This document shows positions 35,979-44,422 of a DNA stretch of 64,000 nucleotides, one piece after another; positions within the stretch are counted from its first letter, which is position 1, and every line of letters begins with the position of its first letter. The notes beneath the pieces were generated by a model that did no database searches, was not told the origin of the DNA, and saw nothing but the letters and a program-made list of their open reading frames with translations. Origin of the DNA: Streptomyces sp. G-G2 (lineage in GTDB: Bacteria > Actinomycetota > Actinomycetes > Streptomycetales > Streptomycetaceae); assembly GCF_030063135.1 (NCBI RefSeq), contig NZ_JASISO010000001.1, positions 144,977-208,976 of the forward strand. Direction: 5' to 3'. The position numbers and the translations under genes are program-made.

Positions 35979-36998
35979 CTACTCCTTCGCGCGCCGGGCC
36001 AGCCCGAGGGCGTAGTCCGGCCACCAGCGGCCCGCCTCCGGGCCGCCCCGGCAGGGGCCGTCGGACTCCCCGGGCCGCTTGATCCACAGGTACGCGTCGA
36101 TCAGCGGATCCCCGGTACGGTCGGTGGGCCGCGCGCCCAGCGCCCGGCCCGGGGGATTGCACCAGGCCTGCGGCCGGTTGCCGGGCAGCGGGCCGTCGCC
36201 GTTGCGGCTGGTGTCGTAGACGAAGTGCTTGCCCCTGGTGCCCTTGGACAGGGCGGCGCCGTACGACCGCCCCACCGCGTCCGGCTGGAAGTTGGACACA
36301 TTGAGCGAGAAGCCGTCGGCGCGGTCGATGCCGGCCTTGTAGAGCGGCTCGACCAGTTTCATCGGATCCGGGATCCAGGCCGGATTGCCCGCGTCCAGAT
36401 AGACCTTCGTGTTCTTGTTCCGCTTCAGCCGGTCGATGGCCTCCGACAGCAGCCGGTAGCGCTCGTCGTGGTGGTCGGCCTGGGTGCAGCCGTCCACGAT
36501 GTGCGGGACGGCGTCCGGCTCCAGGATGACGATGGCCCTCGCGTCGCCGATGTTGTCGGCGAAGGCGCCGATCCAGCCGCGGTAGGCCGTCGCGTCCGGC
36601 GCCCCGCCCGCCGAGTGCTGGCCGCAGTCGCGGTACGGGATGTTGTAGGCCGTCAGGACCACCGTCCGCTTCGTCGCGCGGGCCCCGTCCACCGCCCGCC
36701 GGATCTCCGGACCCGGATCGTCCCCGGGCCCCCACAGCGCCATCGGCTGGTCCGAGATCCTGCGCAGCGCCTGGGCGTCGCTGTTGCGGCCCTGCGCCTC
36801 CCAGGCGGTGACCTGGCGGGCCGCGTCGCTGCGCGGATCCACCCAGAACGGCGAACCGGCGGCCTCCGCGTCGGCGGGGGCGGCCGCCTGGGTCCGGGCG
36901 GGCACGGTGTCCGACTCGGCCGAGGAGCAGGCGGCGGTGACCGCCAGCGGCAGCAGGGCGAGGGTGGTCAGGGTGGTGATGCGGCTGCGGCCTGGCAT
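35979..36998 (-). CDS. Glycoside hydrolase family 6, probable lipoprotein
   Basis: A 339-residue endoglucanase/cellobiohydrolase-like enzyme. ATG 36998 with GAGGAA upstream. The leader MPGRSRITTLTTLALLPLAVTAACSSAES looks like a lipoprotein signal with the Cys near 25. GH6 marks: VLTAYNIPYRDCG, FADNIGDARAIVILEPDAVPHI (catalytic Asp), KVYLDAGNPAWI, DGFSLNVSNF and WIKRPGESDG. In S. coelicolor a GH6 gene (cslZ) sits beside cslA-glxA; here it is convergent with glxA, 18 bp apart. Probably trims the CslA glycan. Confidence 0.9.
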   Translation of the reverse strand: MPGRSRITTLTTLALLPLAVTAACSSAESDTVPARTQAAAPADAEAAGSPFWVDPRSDAARQVTAWEAQGRNSDAQALRRISDQPMALWGPGDDPGPEIRRAVDGARATKRTVVLTAYNIPYRDCGQHSAGGAPDATAYRGWIGAFADNIGDARAIVILEPDAVPHIVDGCTQADHHDERYRLLSEAIDRLKRNKNTKVYLDAGNPAWIPDPMKLVEPLYKAGIDRADGFSLNVSNFQPDAVGRSYGAALSKGTRGKHFVYDTSRNGDGPLPGNRPQAWCNPPGRALGARPTDRTGDPLIDAYLWIKRPGESDGPCRGGPEAGRWWPDYALGLARRAKE

Positions 36999-37069
36999 CC
37001 GGATTCCTCGGGACGGCGGGGCGGGCGGCGGACCGGGACATCGTGACATGACGGACAGTAGCCGGGGGT

Positions 37070-38065
37070 TCACGACACCGCCGGGGGCGCCCCCGTGGCC
37101 AGCGCGATCCCCAGCGGGGTGCGTTCGTAGAACACCTGGTGGCGGTGGCGGCGCGCTTCCAGCAGGCCCGCACCGCGCAAGGCCTTCAGGTGCGCCGACA
37201 CGGAGGACGGCGCCAGGCCCAGCCGGTGGGCCAGCGCGGACGTCGTCGCCGGTTCGCGCAGCGCGCACAGTACGTCGGCCCGCGCCCGCCCCAGCAGCCG
37301 GGCCAGGGCCACCGGGGTCTCCTCCGCCGCCCGCGACCACAGCGCGCCGATCCCGCGCACCGGATAGATCACGGTCGGCTGCCAGGGGGCGTCGAAACCG
37401 CCGACCACCTCGGGCCAGACGAAGGCGCTCGGCATCAGCACCAGGCCCTGGCCGCCGAGGACGCGGTCGTGGTGGGAGCGGCGGGCGAGGGTGAGCGTGC
37501 CGTCGGACCAGCGGAGGTCCGGGTGCAGCCCGTCGAACAGCTCGGCCAGGCCGCCCGCGGCGAGGCGGCGCGAGTGGAAGAGGACGTCGGCCTCCAGGAT
37601 GGCCCGCAGCCGGGGCCAGTGCGGGGCGACCAGAGCGTGCCAGGCCTGCTCGATGAGGTCGGCCAGCACCTGGACGGCGCGCTCGGGGTCGGCCAGCAGG
37701 GCCCGGCCGGTCTCGCTCTCCAGCGCGCCGGGGGTGCAGGCGAGGGAGGTGCGGATCTCCTCCCGGGCCGCGAGCGGATCCGCCGCGCGGACCCGGGCCA
37801 GCTCCTCCTCGAAGGTGACGGCGGGGCCGCGGGGGGCGGGGCTGAGGAAGTCCGGGTTGTGGCCGCGGCGGGGCATGAGCAGCCACAGGGGGCGCAGGTC
37901 GAGGTGGGCGGCGGCGTCGCGGATGCCGTGCAGCCAGGGCAGGTGGTAGCCCTGCCGGGCGGGCAGCTTGAGCGTACGGACGGCCTCGGCCGTCTCCCAG
38001 CGCGGCGAGATCGCGAACCGGCACCGCAACAGATCGGCGGGCCCGAACCGGTAGTGAAACGCCAT
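37070..38065 (-). CDS. ArsR-type regulator with DUF5937 domain
   Basis: A 331-residue protein, MAFHYRFGPADLLRCRFAISPRWETAEAVRTL at the N-terminus (the DUF5937-like part, about 1-240) and a C-terminal winged helix (about 255-320) with LCALREPATTSALAHRLGLAPSSVSAHLKALRGAGLLEARR. This is common in Streptomyces and usually divergent from an MFS exporter, as here. It may sense a small molecule in the large N-terminal domain and repress the exporter; inference from context. Confidence 0.88.
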   Translation of the reverse strand: MAFHYRFGPADLLRCRFAISPRWETAEAVRTLKLPARQGYHLPWLHGIRDAAAHLDLRPLWLLMPRRGHNPDFLSPAPRGPAVTFEEELARVRAADPLAAREEIRTSLACTPGALESETGRALLADPERAVQVLADLIEQAWHALVAPHWPRLRAILEADVLFHSRRLAAGGLAELFDGLHPDLRWSDGTLTLARRSHHDRVLGGQGLVLMPSAFVWPEVVGGFDAPWQPTVIYPVRGIGALWSRAAEETPVALARLLGRARADVLCALREPATTSALAHRLGLAPSSVSAHLKALRGAGLLEARRHRHQVFYERTPLGIALATGAPPAVS

Positions 38066-38393
38066 GCGTCTCCCTGTCTCCTTCCGTACACCCCCTCCGG
38101 GGGCACCCCCTGCCCCGCCCGGGGGCGCGGTGCCGCGCGGCGGCAATCTCAGCCCCGCCGGCGTTTGAGGCGCCCCCGGAGGGCGGGGCGGCCTGCACCC
38201 GGCTACGGAGCCGGTGCCGCCGGGCGCCGCCCGGGCCCGCGCCTCAATCGCCGGCGGGGCTTGGGGTGGCCGCCCGGGTCCGCGCCCCAACGCCGGCGGG
38301 GCTGAAGACGGCCGCCCCCGGGGGGCGCCCCGGGAGATTCGGGTGGGGGCGAATCACTGGGGGGAACAGCGTAGCCCCGGCACGCTGCGACGC
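38066..38393. other. Gene-free divergent region with dispersed repeats
   Basis: The 328 bp between the ArsR and MFS genes holds three copies of a GC-rich repeat (38149-38305). Near 38090-38111 it also has a partial match to the CCGGGGGxxCCCCCTG core of the 32-bp repeat. No frame looks coding and no clean operator palindrome was found. Confidence 0.6.
38149..38305. repeat. Three copies of a 24-25 bp intergenic repeat
   Basis: Copies: 38149-38173 (plus strand, core AGCCCCGCCGGCGTTTGAGG), 38239-38262 (minus, GCCGGCGATTGAGG) and 38282-38305 (minus, GCCGGCGTTGGGG). Each has the internal palindrome GCCGGC, and copy A can pair with B or C to make a long stem. This sequence type is dispersed in Streptomyces intergenic DNA from memory. 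Confidence 0.8.
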
Positions 38394-39653
38394 ATGGCCT
38401 CCGCACTCCCCGCCCCCACCCCCGGCTACTCCGCCGCCTTCCGCGTCCGCGAGTTCCGGCCCGTCTTCGCCGCCCACCTCATGTCCGTCCTCGGCCTCGT
38501 CGTCGCCGAGATCTCGCTCACCGTCCTCGTCTTCCGCACCACCGGATCCCCCCTCCTCAGCGCGCTCACCTTCGCCCTCGGCTTCCTGCCCTACGTCCTC
38601 GGCGGCACCCTCCTCGCCGGGCTCGCCGACCGCAGGCCCGCCCGCCGGGTGCTCGTCGCGTGCGACCTCGTCTGCGCCGCCTGCGCCGCCGCGATGGTGC
38701 TGCCGGGGACCCCGCTCGCCGCGCTGTTCGTGCTGCGCTGCGCCATGGCCTTCGTCGCCCCCCTTTTCCAGGGCACCCGCAACGCCTCCCTCGCCGACAT
38801 CCTCGGCGACGGCGACGCCTTCGTCCTCGGCCGTTCCCTGCTGCGGATGGTGGCCCAGAGCGCCCAGCTCATCGGCTTCGGCGTCGGCGGGATCCTGCTC
38901 ACCGCCGTCTCCCCGCGCGGCGCGATAGCGATCACGGCCGTCACCTTCGTCGGCTCGGCCCTGCTGCTGCGCTTCGGCACCCGCGCCCGCCCGGCCCGGG
39001 CCGCGGGGGCCGCCCGTACCTCCCCGCCGGCCGCCGTACGCGCCGTCTTCGGCGAGCGCAGGCTCCGTGCGATCACCCTGATGTTCTGGCTGCCGCCGCT
39101 GTTCGTCGTCGTACCGGAGGCCCTGATGGCGCCGTACGCCGATCACATCGGGGCGAGCACCGCCGTGGTCGGCCTCCTCATGTGCGCCATGCCCGTCGGC
39201 ACCATCGTCGGCGAACTGTGGGCGGGCTCCGCCCTCGGCCCCGCCACCCGCTCCCGCATCGTGGCCCCGCTGGCCGCCGTCGGTCTGCTCCCGCTGCTCG
39301 GGTACGCCGTCCAGCCCGGGGTGGCCCTCCTGCTGGGCCTGCTGGTGGCCGTCGGGCTGGCCAACGCCTACACCCTGGGCCTCGACCAGTGGTACGTGGA
39401 CGCGGTCCCCGACGAGCTGCGCGGCCGGGCCATGACCCTGCTGAGCACCGGCCTGATGACCCTCCAGGGCGTCGGCATGGCCCTCGCCGGGCTCGCGGCC
39501 GAGTTCCTGCCGGTCCACGGGGTGGTCACCGCGTCGGGAGTGATCGGCACGGGCTGCGTGCTGTACCTCCTGACGGAGCTGCGCGCGACCGCCCCGCGGA
39601 GCGTCCGGGAGCCGGAGGAACCGAAGAGTGAGACGGCCCCCGCCGTCAAATGA
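38394..39653 (+). CDS. MFS transporter
   Basis: A 419-residue major facilitator with about 12 hydrophobic segments. The family loop motif between helices 2 and 3 is seen as GLADRRPARRVLV, and LFQGTRNASLADILGDGDAFVLGRSLLRM is typical of the drug/enterobactin-exporter-like group. ATG 38394 lacks a strong ribosome site (nearest GGGGGAA about 30 bases upstream). It is divergent from the ArsR gene, its probable regulator, and 21 bp upstream of a MarR gene on the same strand. Substrate unknown. Confidence 0.9.
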   Translation: MASALPAPTPGYSAAFRVREFRPVFAAHLMSVLGLVVAEISLTVLVFRTTGSPLLSALTFALGFLPYVLGGTLLAGLADRRPARRVLVACDLVCAACAAAMVLPGTPLAALFVLRCAMAFVAPLFQGTRNASLADILGDGDAFVLGRSLLRMVAQSAQLIGFGVGGILLTAVSPRGAIAITAVTFVGSALLLRFGTRARPARAAGAARTSPPAAVRAVFGERRLRAITLMFWLPPLFVVVPEALMAPYADHIGASTAVVGLLMCAMPVGTIVGELWAGSALGPATRSRIVAPLAAVGLLPLLGYAVQPGVALLLGLLVAVGLANAYTLGLDQWYVDAVPDELRGRAMTLLSTGLMTLQGVGMALAGLAAEFLPVHGVVTASGVIGTGCVLYLLTELRATAPRSVREPEEPKSETAPAVK

Positions 39654-39674
39654 CCGGCGGGTAGGGTCTGGTCC

Positions 39675-40184
39675 GTGCCCAAGCCGCTCAGTCTCCCCTT
39701 CGACCCCATCGCGCGCGCCGACGAACTCTGGCAGCGGCGCTGGGGACCGGTGCCCTCGATGGCCGCGATCACCTCGATCATGCGGGCGCACCAGATCCTG
39801 CTCGGCGAGGTCGACGCGGTGGTGAAGCCGTACGGGCTGACCTTCGCGCGCTACGAGGCGCTGGTCCTGCTGACCTTCTCCAAGGCCGGTGAGCTGCCGA
39901 TGTCGAAGATCGGCGAGCGGCTGATGGTGCACCCGACGTCGGTGACGAACACCGTGGACCGCCTGGTCCGCTCCGGTCTGGTCGACAAGCGCCCCAACCC
40001 GAACGACGGCCGCGGCACGCTCGCCTCGATCACCGAGAAGGGGCGCGAGGTCGTCGAGGCGGCGACCCGGGACCTGATGACGGCGGAGTTCGGCCTGGGC
40101 GCCTACGACGCGGAGGAGTGCGCGGAGATCTTCGCGATGCTCCGCCCCCTGCGTGTGGCCGCCGCCGACTTCGACGAGAAGTAG
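39675..40184 (+). CDS. MarR-family transcriptional regulator
   Basis: A 169-residue MarR protein from GTG 39675. N-terminal helix PFDPIARADELWQRRW, then LGEVDAVVKPYGLTFARYEALVLLTFSKAGELPMSKIGERLMVHPTSVTNTVDRLVRSGLVDKRPNPNDGRGTLASITEKG, a full winged helix. It may be co-transcribed with the MFS gene. In S. coelicolor a MarR gene also lies a little upstream of icmA, so it could be linked to the palindrome at 40725-40748; that is inference. Confidence 0.9.
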   Translation: MPKPLSLPFDPIARADELWQRRWGPVPSMAAITSIMRAHQILLGEVDAVVKPYGLTFARYEALVLLTFSKAGELPMSKIGERLMVHPTSVTNTVDRLVRSGLVDKRPNPNDGRGTLASITEKGREVVEAATRDLMTAEFGLGAYDAEECAEIFAMLRPLRVAAADFDEK

Positions 40185-40207
40185 GCCGGGCGTCGGGTCG
40201 GCGCGCT

Positions 40208-40288
40208 GCTCCCCGCCGCTGCGGGGGCGACCCCAAGAGGCTGCTCACCCGGTGCCGGGCGCTGGGCCGCTCCCCGCGTCCGCGGGGA
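40208..40288. terminator. Two GC hairpins between MarR and DUF3817 genes
   Basis: CTCCCCGC-CGCT-GCGGGGG (about 40208-40226) and TCCCCGC-GTCC-GCGGGGA (40271-40288) are short, very similar stem-loops, probably a terminator pair after the MarR gene. Confidence 0.5.
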
Positions 40289-40314
40289 TTATTCGGGCGG
40301 TTACGCTCGTATCC

Positions 40315-40650
40315 ATGAAACGAAGCGTGCTGACCCGCTACCGGGTGATGGCCTTTGCCACCGCAGTGATGCTGCTGGTGCTGTGCACCTGCATGATTTT
40401 CAAGTACGGCTTCGACAAGGGCGCGGACCTGACCTTCGTGGTCTCCCAGGCCCACGGCGTGCTCTTCATGATCTACCTGGTCTTCGCCTTCGACCTCGGC
40501 TCCAAGGCCAAGTGGCCCTTCGGAAAGCTGCTGTGGGTCATGCTCTCCGGCACCATCCCGCTCGCCGCGTTCTTCGTCGAGCGCAAGGTCCGCGCCGAGA
40601 TCGAGCCCCTGGTCACCGGCGCCCCCGTGGCCGCCACCGCCAAGGCCTGA
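40315..40650 (+). CDS. DUF3817 membrane protein (second of two)
   Basis: A 111-residue protein from ATG 40315 with three hydrophobic segments (VMAFATAVMLLVLCTCMIFKY, QAHGVLFMIYLVFAFDL, KLLWVMLSGTIPLAAFFVE). The HG and SKAKWPFGKLL motifs match the paralogue at 31363-31707. No Shine-Dalgarno is obvious upstream, so the start is taken from family length. A terminator hairpin follows at 40691-40713. Function unknown. Confidence 0.85.
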   Translation: MKRSVLTRYRVMAFATAVMLLVLCTCMIFKYGFDKGADLTFVVSQAHGVLFMIYLVFAFDLGSKAKWPFGKLLWVMLSGTIPLAAFFVERKVRAEIEPLVTGAPVAATAKA

Positions 40651-40690
40651 GCACCGCGCTCCAGAACTGGAGCCGCGCTCGAAGAACCCC

Positions 40691-40713
40691 ACCCCGGGAC
40701 GACTTCCCGGGGT
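40691..40713 (+). terminator. Terminator hairpin after DUF3817 gene
   Basis: ACCCCGGGA (40691-40699) pairs with TCCCGGGGT (40705-40713) around a five-base loop, 12 bp before the icmA palindrome. Confidence 0.75.
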
Positions 40714-40724
40714 TGGCCATCGAC

Positions 40725-40748
40725 ATTTACTAGGACGTCCTAGTAAAT
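40725..40748. promoter_or_regulatory. Perfect 24-bp palindrome upstream of icmA
   Basis: The half-site ATTTACTAGGAC is followed immediately by its exact complement, ending 7 bp before the icmA ATG (40756). There is no Shine-Dalgarno between them. TAGTAA at 40741-40746 could be a -10, implying a leaderless transcript covered by the operator. The binding protein is unknown; TetR or MarR neighbours are candidates. Confidence 0.75.
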
Positions 40749-40755
40749 TCGACGC

Positions 40756-42456
40756 ATGGACGCCAACGCCATCGAGCAAGGCCGCCTTCGCTGGCAGGCC
40801 CGTTACGACAAGGCCCGCAAGCGCGAGGCCGACTTCACCACGCTCTCCGGCGACGATGTCGAACCGGTGTACGGGCCCCGCCCCGGCGACACCTACGAGG
40901 GATTCGAGCGCATCGGCTGGCCCGGGGAGTACCCCTACACCCGGGGCCTGCACGCCACCGGCTACCGAGGCCGGACCTGGACGATCCGGCAGTTCGCCGG
41001 GTTCGGCAACGCCGAGCAGACCAACGAGCGCTACAAGATGATCCTGGCCGCGGGCGGCGGCGGCCTCTCGGTCGCCTTCGACATGCCCACCCTGATGGGC
41101 CGCGACTCCGACGACGCGCGCGCCCTCGGCGAGGTCGGGCACTGCGGGGTCGCCATCGACTCCGCCGCCGACATGGAGGTCCTCTTCAAGGACATTCCGC
41201 TCGGCGACGTCACCACCTCGATGACCATCAGCGGGCCCGCCGTGCCCGCCTTCTGCATGTACCTGGTCGCCGCCGAGCGCCAGGGCGTCGATCCGGCCGT
41301 GCTCAACGGCACGCTGCAGACCGACATCTTCAAGGAGTACATCGCCCAGAAGGAGTGGCTCTTCGAGCCCGAGCCGCACCTGCGCCTCATCGGTGACCTC
41401 ATGGAGTACTGCGCCGAGGGCATCCCCGCCTACAAGCCGCTCTCCGTCTCCGGCTACCACATCCGCGAGGCCGGGGCGACGGCCGCGCAGGAGCTGGCGT
41501 ACACCCTCGCCGACGGCTTCGGCTACGTCGAGCTCGGCCTCTCGCGCGGCATGGACGTGGACGTCTTCGCGCCCGGCCTGTCCTTCTTCTTCGACGCGCA
41601 CCTCGACTTCTTCGAGGAGATCGCCAAATTCCGCGCCGCCCGCCGGATCTGGGCGCGCTGGATGAAGGAGGTGTACGGCGCGAAGTCCGACAAGTCGATG
41701 TGGCTGCGCTTCCACACCCAGACGGCCGGGGTCTCCCTGACCGCCCAGCAGCCGTACAACAACGTGGTGCGCACCGCCGTGGAGGCCCTCGCGGCGGTCC
41801 TCGGGGGCACCAACTCCCTGCACACCAACGCCCTCGACGAGACCCTCGCGCTGCCGAGCGAGCAGGCCGCCGAGATCGCGCTGCGCACGCAGCAGGTGCT
41901 GATGGAGGAGACCGGGGTGGCCAATGTGGCCGACCCGCTCGGCGGTGCCTGGTACGTCGAGCAGCTCACCGACCGGATCGAGGCCGAGGCCGAGAAGATC
42001 TTCGACCAGATCAAGGAGCGCGGGCTGCGGGCCCACCCGAACGGGCAGCACCCGATCGGGCCGGTCACGTCCGGGATCCTGCGCGGCATCGAGGACGGCT
42101 GGTTCACCGGGGAGATCGCCGAGTCGGCCTTCCAGTACCAGCGCTCGCTGGAGAAGGGCGACAAGCGGGTCGTCGGCGTCAATGTGCACCACGGCTCCGT
42201 CACCGGCGATCTGGAGATCATGCGGGTCAGCCACGAGGTGGAGACGGTCCAGGTCCGCGAACTGGCGGAGCGCAAGGGCCGCCGCGACGACGCGAAGGTA
42301 CGGGCCGGGCTCGACGCGATGCTCGCGGCGGCGCGGGACGGGTCGAACATGGTCCCGGCCATGCTGGACGCCGTACGGGCCGAGGCGACGCTCGGCGAGA
42401 TCTGCAACGTCCTGCGGGACGAGTGGGGCACGTACACGGAGCCGCCCGGCTTCTGA
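40756..42456 (+). CDS. icmA: Isobutyryl-CoA mutase large subunit
   Basis: B12-dependent interconversion of isobutyryl-CoA and n-butyryl-CoA. It has 566 residues, the length of IcmA from memory, with only the TIM-barrel substrate domain; the cobalamin-binding DxHxxG domain is absent and must come from a separate IcmB. The residues that distinguish it from methylmalonyl-CoA mutase are visible: Phe80 (TIRQFAGF, Tyr in MCM) and Gln198 (KEYIAQKEW, Arg in MCM). Other marks: [33 protein letters not shown]. No icmB is in the window. MeaB and the adenosyltransferase here would serve it. Confidence 0.94.
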   Translation: MDANAIEQGRLRWQARYDKARKREADFTTLSGDDVEPVYGPRPGDTYEGFERIGWPGEYPYTRGLHATGYRGRTWTIRQFAGFGNAEQTNERYKMILAAGGGGLSVAFDMPTLMGRDSDDARALGEVGHCGVAIDSAADMEVLFKDIPLGDVTTSMTISGPAVPAFCMYLVAAERQGVDPAVLNGTLQTDIFKEYIAQKEWLFEPEPHLRLIGDLMEYCAEGIPAYKPLSVSGYHIREAGATAAQELAYTLADGFGYVELGLSRGMDVDVFAPGLSFFFDAHLDFFEEIAKFRAARRIWARWMKEVYGAKSDKSMWLRFHTQTAGVSLTAQQPYNNVVRTAVEALAAVLGGTNSLHTNALDETLALPSEQAAEIALRTQQVLMEETGVANVADPLGGAWYVEQLTDRIEAEAEKIFDQIKERGLRAHPNGQHPIGPVTSGILRGIEDGWFTGEIAESAFQYQRSLEKGDKRVVGVNVHHGSVTGDLEIMRVSHEVETVQVRELAERKGRRDDAKVRAGLDAMLAAARDGSNMVPAMLDAVRAEATLGEICNVLRDEWGTYTEPPGF

Positions 42457-42485
42457 CCGCACCGCACCGCTCAGCACAGCACGGG

Positions 42486-42527
42486 AGGGCCGGTCGACGG
42501 CGTGGCTACGGGCCGCCGGCCGGCCCT
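42486..42527. terminator. Possible terminator between icmA and tetR
   Basis: AGGGCCGG (42486-42493) pairs with CCGGCCCT (42520-42527) with further partial GC pairing within, between converging genes. Confidence 0.5.
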
Positions 42528-42564
42528 TCGGCGTTCCCGGCCGCCCGCGCCGCCGACGGCGGGG

Positions 42565-43200
42565 TCAGGGCGTCGCGGTCCCGGCGGCGCCCAGCAGGCC
42601 GTGCATCAGCAGGGCGCTGAAGGAGGCCGCCCAGACCTCGTCCACCGGCTCCGCGCTGACCAGGGCGCGGTGCACGACGGTGCCCGCGATGACGTCGAAG
42701 ATCAGGTCAGTGGTGTGCCCGGCGGCGTGCGGGTCCTCCTCGTACGGAAGTTCCCCGCGGGCCTGGGCGCGGGCCCGGCCCAGTACGACGAGACGTTTCT
42801 GCCGGTCCACGATGGCCGACCGGATCCGGTCACGCAGCGCCTCGTCCCGGGTGGACTCGGCGACCACCGCCATGAGGGCCGTACGGGCCTCCGGACGCCG
42901 CAGCAGCTCCGCGAAGCTGAGGACGACGTACTCGATGTCGGCCTGGAGCGAGCCGCGGTCGGGGAGTTCGAGGGCGTCGAAGAGTTCCGCGACCGCGTCC
43001 ACGACCAGTTCGTTCTTGCCCGCCCAGCGGCGGTAGAGGGTGGTCTTGGCGACCCCCGCGCGGGCCGAGACGTCGCCCATCGTGAGCTTCGACCAGCCCA
43101 GTTCCACCAGCGCGTCCCGGGTGGCGGCGAGGATCGCGGCGTCCGCCGCGGCGCTGCGGGGGCGGCCGGTGCGGCCTGGGCCGGAGACGGGGTTGCGCAT
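42565..43200 (-). CDS. TetR-family transcriptional regulator
   Basis: A 211-residue repressor. The N-terminal helix-turn-helix (about 22-65) reads ILAATRDALVELGWSKLTMGDVSARAGVAKTTLYRRWAGKNELVVDAV, with a short basic leader MRNPVSGPGRTGRPRS. The C-terminal ligand domain resembles TetR_C_11-type proteins. It is divergent from the thioredoxin-TPR gene, and a perfect palindrome (43288-43310) lies between them, the expected autoregulatory operator. Ligand unknown. Confidence 0.92.
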   Translation of the reverse strand: MRNPVSGPGRTGRPRSAAADAAILAATRDALVELGWSKLTMGDVSARAGVAKTTLYRRWAGKNELVVDAVAELFDALELPDRGSLQADIEYVVLSFAELLRRPEARTALMAVVAESTRDEALRDRIRSAIVDRQKRLVVLGRARAQARGELPYEEDPHAAGHTTDLIFDVIAGTVVHRALVSAEPVDEVWAASFSALLMHGLLGAAGTATP

Positions 43201-43287
43201 GGACGGTGACCATACCGGTCAGTAGGGGAACCGCGACGGCCCCTCGCGGTGTGGTTCAGATCACGGGGCGGGAGGGGGCGTGGGGAG

Positions 43288-43310
43288 TTACGCTACGGCT
43301 CGTAGCGTAA
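43288..43310. promoter_or_regulatory. Palindromic operator between tetR and thioredoxin-TPR gene
   Basis: TTACGCTACG (43288-43297) and its exact complement (43301-43310) are separated by three bases: a 23-bp perfect palindrome of the size TetR dimers bind, located 88 bp upstream of tetR and 111 bp upstream of the divergent gene. Confidence 0.8.
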
Positions 43311-43420
43311 GAGCGACAACCACGCGAAGCTACGGCGCCAGGTGGGGACCCGGCGCCAGTTTTACGACGTATTTCACGAGGCCTTTTCGTCGGCGCGCGC
43401 ACACGGGGGAGGATGTACGC

Positions 43421-44422
43421 ATGCAGCCCAGAAACATGTCCATGAGCGGCGTCGTCGACCTCGCCGCGGTGAAGGCGGCCGGCGAGGCCAAGGCGAAGGC
43501 CGAACAGGCGCGCGCGGCAGCGGCCCGGCAGGACGGCGGCGGCGGGTCCGCGCCCGCCGGTGCCGCGCCGCCGTCCGCGCTCGTCATCGATGTCGACGAG
43601 GCCGGTTTCGAACTCGACGTGCTCGAACTGTCCCACCAGGTACCGGTCGTCATCGACTTCTGGGCCGAGTGGTGCGAACCGTGCAAGCAGCTCAGCCCCG
43701 TGCTGGAGCGCCTGGTCACCGGGGCCGACGGCCGCCTCGTCCTGGCCAAGATCGACGTCGACGCCAACCAGATGCTGATGCAGCAGTTCGGCGTCCAGGG
43801 TATTCCCGCCGTGTTCGCGGTGGTCGCCGGGCAGGCGCTGCCGCTGTTCCAGGGTGCGGTGCCCGAGCAGCAGATCCGCGAGACCCTCGGCCAGCTGATC
43901 CAGGTCGCCGAGGAGCGCTACGGCCTCACCGGCATCGTGGTGGACCCGTCCGCGGCGGGCGCCCCCGCGGGTGGCTCCGCCGAGGTGGGCGAGGAGCCCG
44001 CCGGTCCGTACGACGCGCTGCTCGAAGCGGCCGTCGTGGCACTGGACGCGGGTGACCTGGGCGGAGCCGTCCAGGCGTACAAGAACGTCCTGGCCGACGA
44101 CCCGGCCAACAGCGAGGCCAAGCTCGGGCTCGCGCAGGCCGAACTCCTCGCGCGGGTGCAGCACATGAACCCGCAGCAGGTGCGCGAGACGGCGGCCGCG
44201 AACCCGGCCGATCCGGCGGCGCAGATCGCCGCGGCCGACCTGGACCTGGTCGGCGGTCACGTCGAGGACGCCTTCGGGCGGCTGGTGGACGCGGTCCGCG
44301 TCACGGCGGGCGACGACCGGGACGCGGTACGGGTGCGGCTGCTGGAGCTGTTCGAGGTCATCGGGGCGGACGACCCCCGGGTCTCGGCGGCGCGCACGGC
44401 GCTCGCGCGGGTGCTCTTCTAG
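43421..44422 (+). CDS. Thioredoxin-TPR co-chaperone-like protein (CnoX/YbbN type)
   Basis: A 333-residue protein: N-terminal Ala/Lys-rich helix (about 1-50), thioredoxin domain (about 53-165) with WCEPC at 84-88 in place of WCGPC, then tetratricopeptide-like helices (about 195-333, AAVVALDAGDLGGAVQAYKNVLADDPANSEAKLGLAQAEL). This is the YbbN/CnoX layout, which holds unfolding proteins and protects their thiols under oxidative stress. ATG 43421 follows GGGGGAGG. It is divergent from tetR. The Glu inside the active site is common in this subfamily. Confidence 0.92.
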   Translation: MQPRNMSMSGVVDLAAVKAAGEAKAKAEQARAAAARQDGGGGSAPAGAAPPSALVIDVDEAGFELDVLELSHQVPVVIDFWAEWCEPCKQLSPVLERLVTGADGRLVLAKIDVDANQMLMQQFGVQGIPAVFAVVAGQALPLFQGAVPEQQIRETLGQLIQVAEERYGLTGIVVDPSAAGAPAGGSAEVGEEPAGPYDALLEAAVVALDAGDLGGAVQAYKNVLADDPANSEAKLGLAQAELLARVQHMNPQQVRETAAANPADPAAQIAAADLDLVGGHVEDAFGRLVDAVRVTAGDDRDAVRVRLLELFEVIGADDPRVSAARTALARVLF

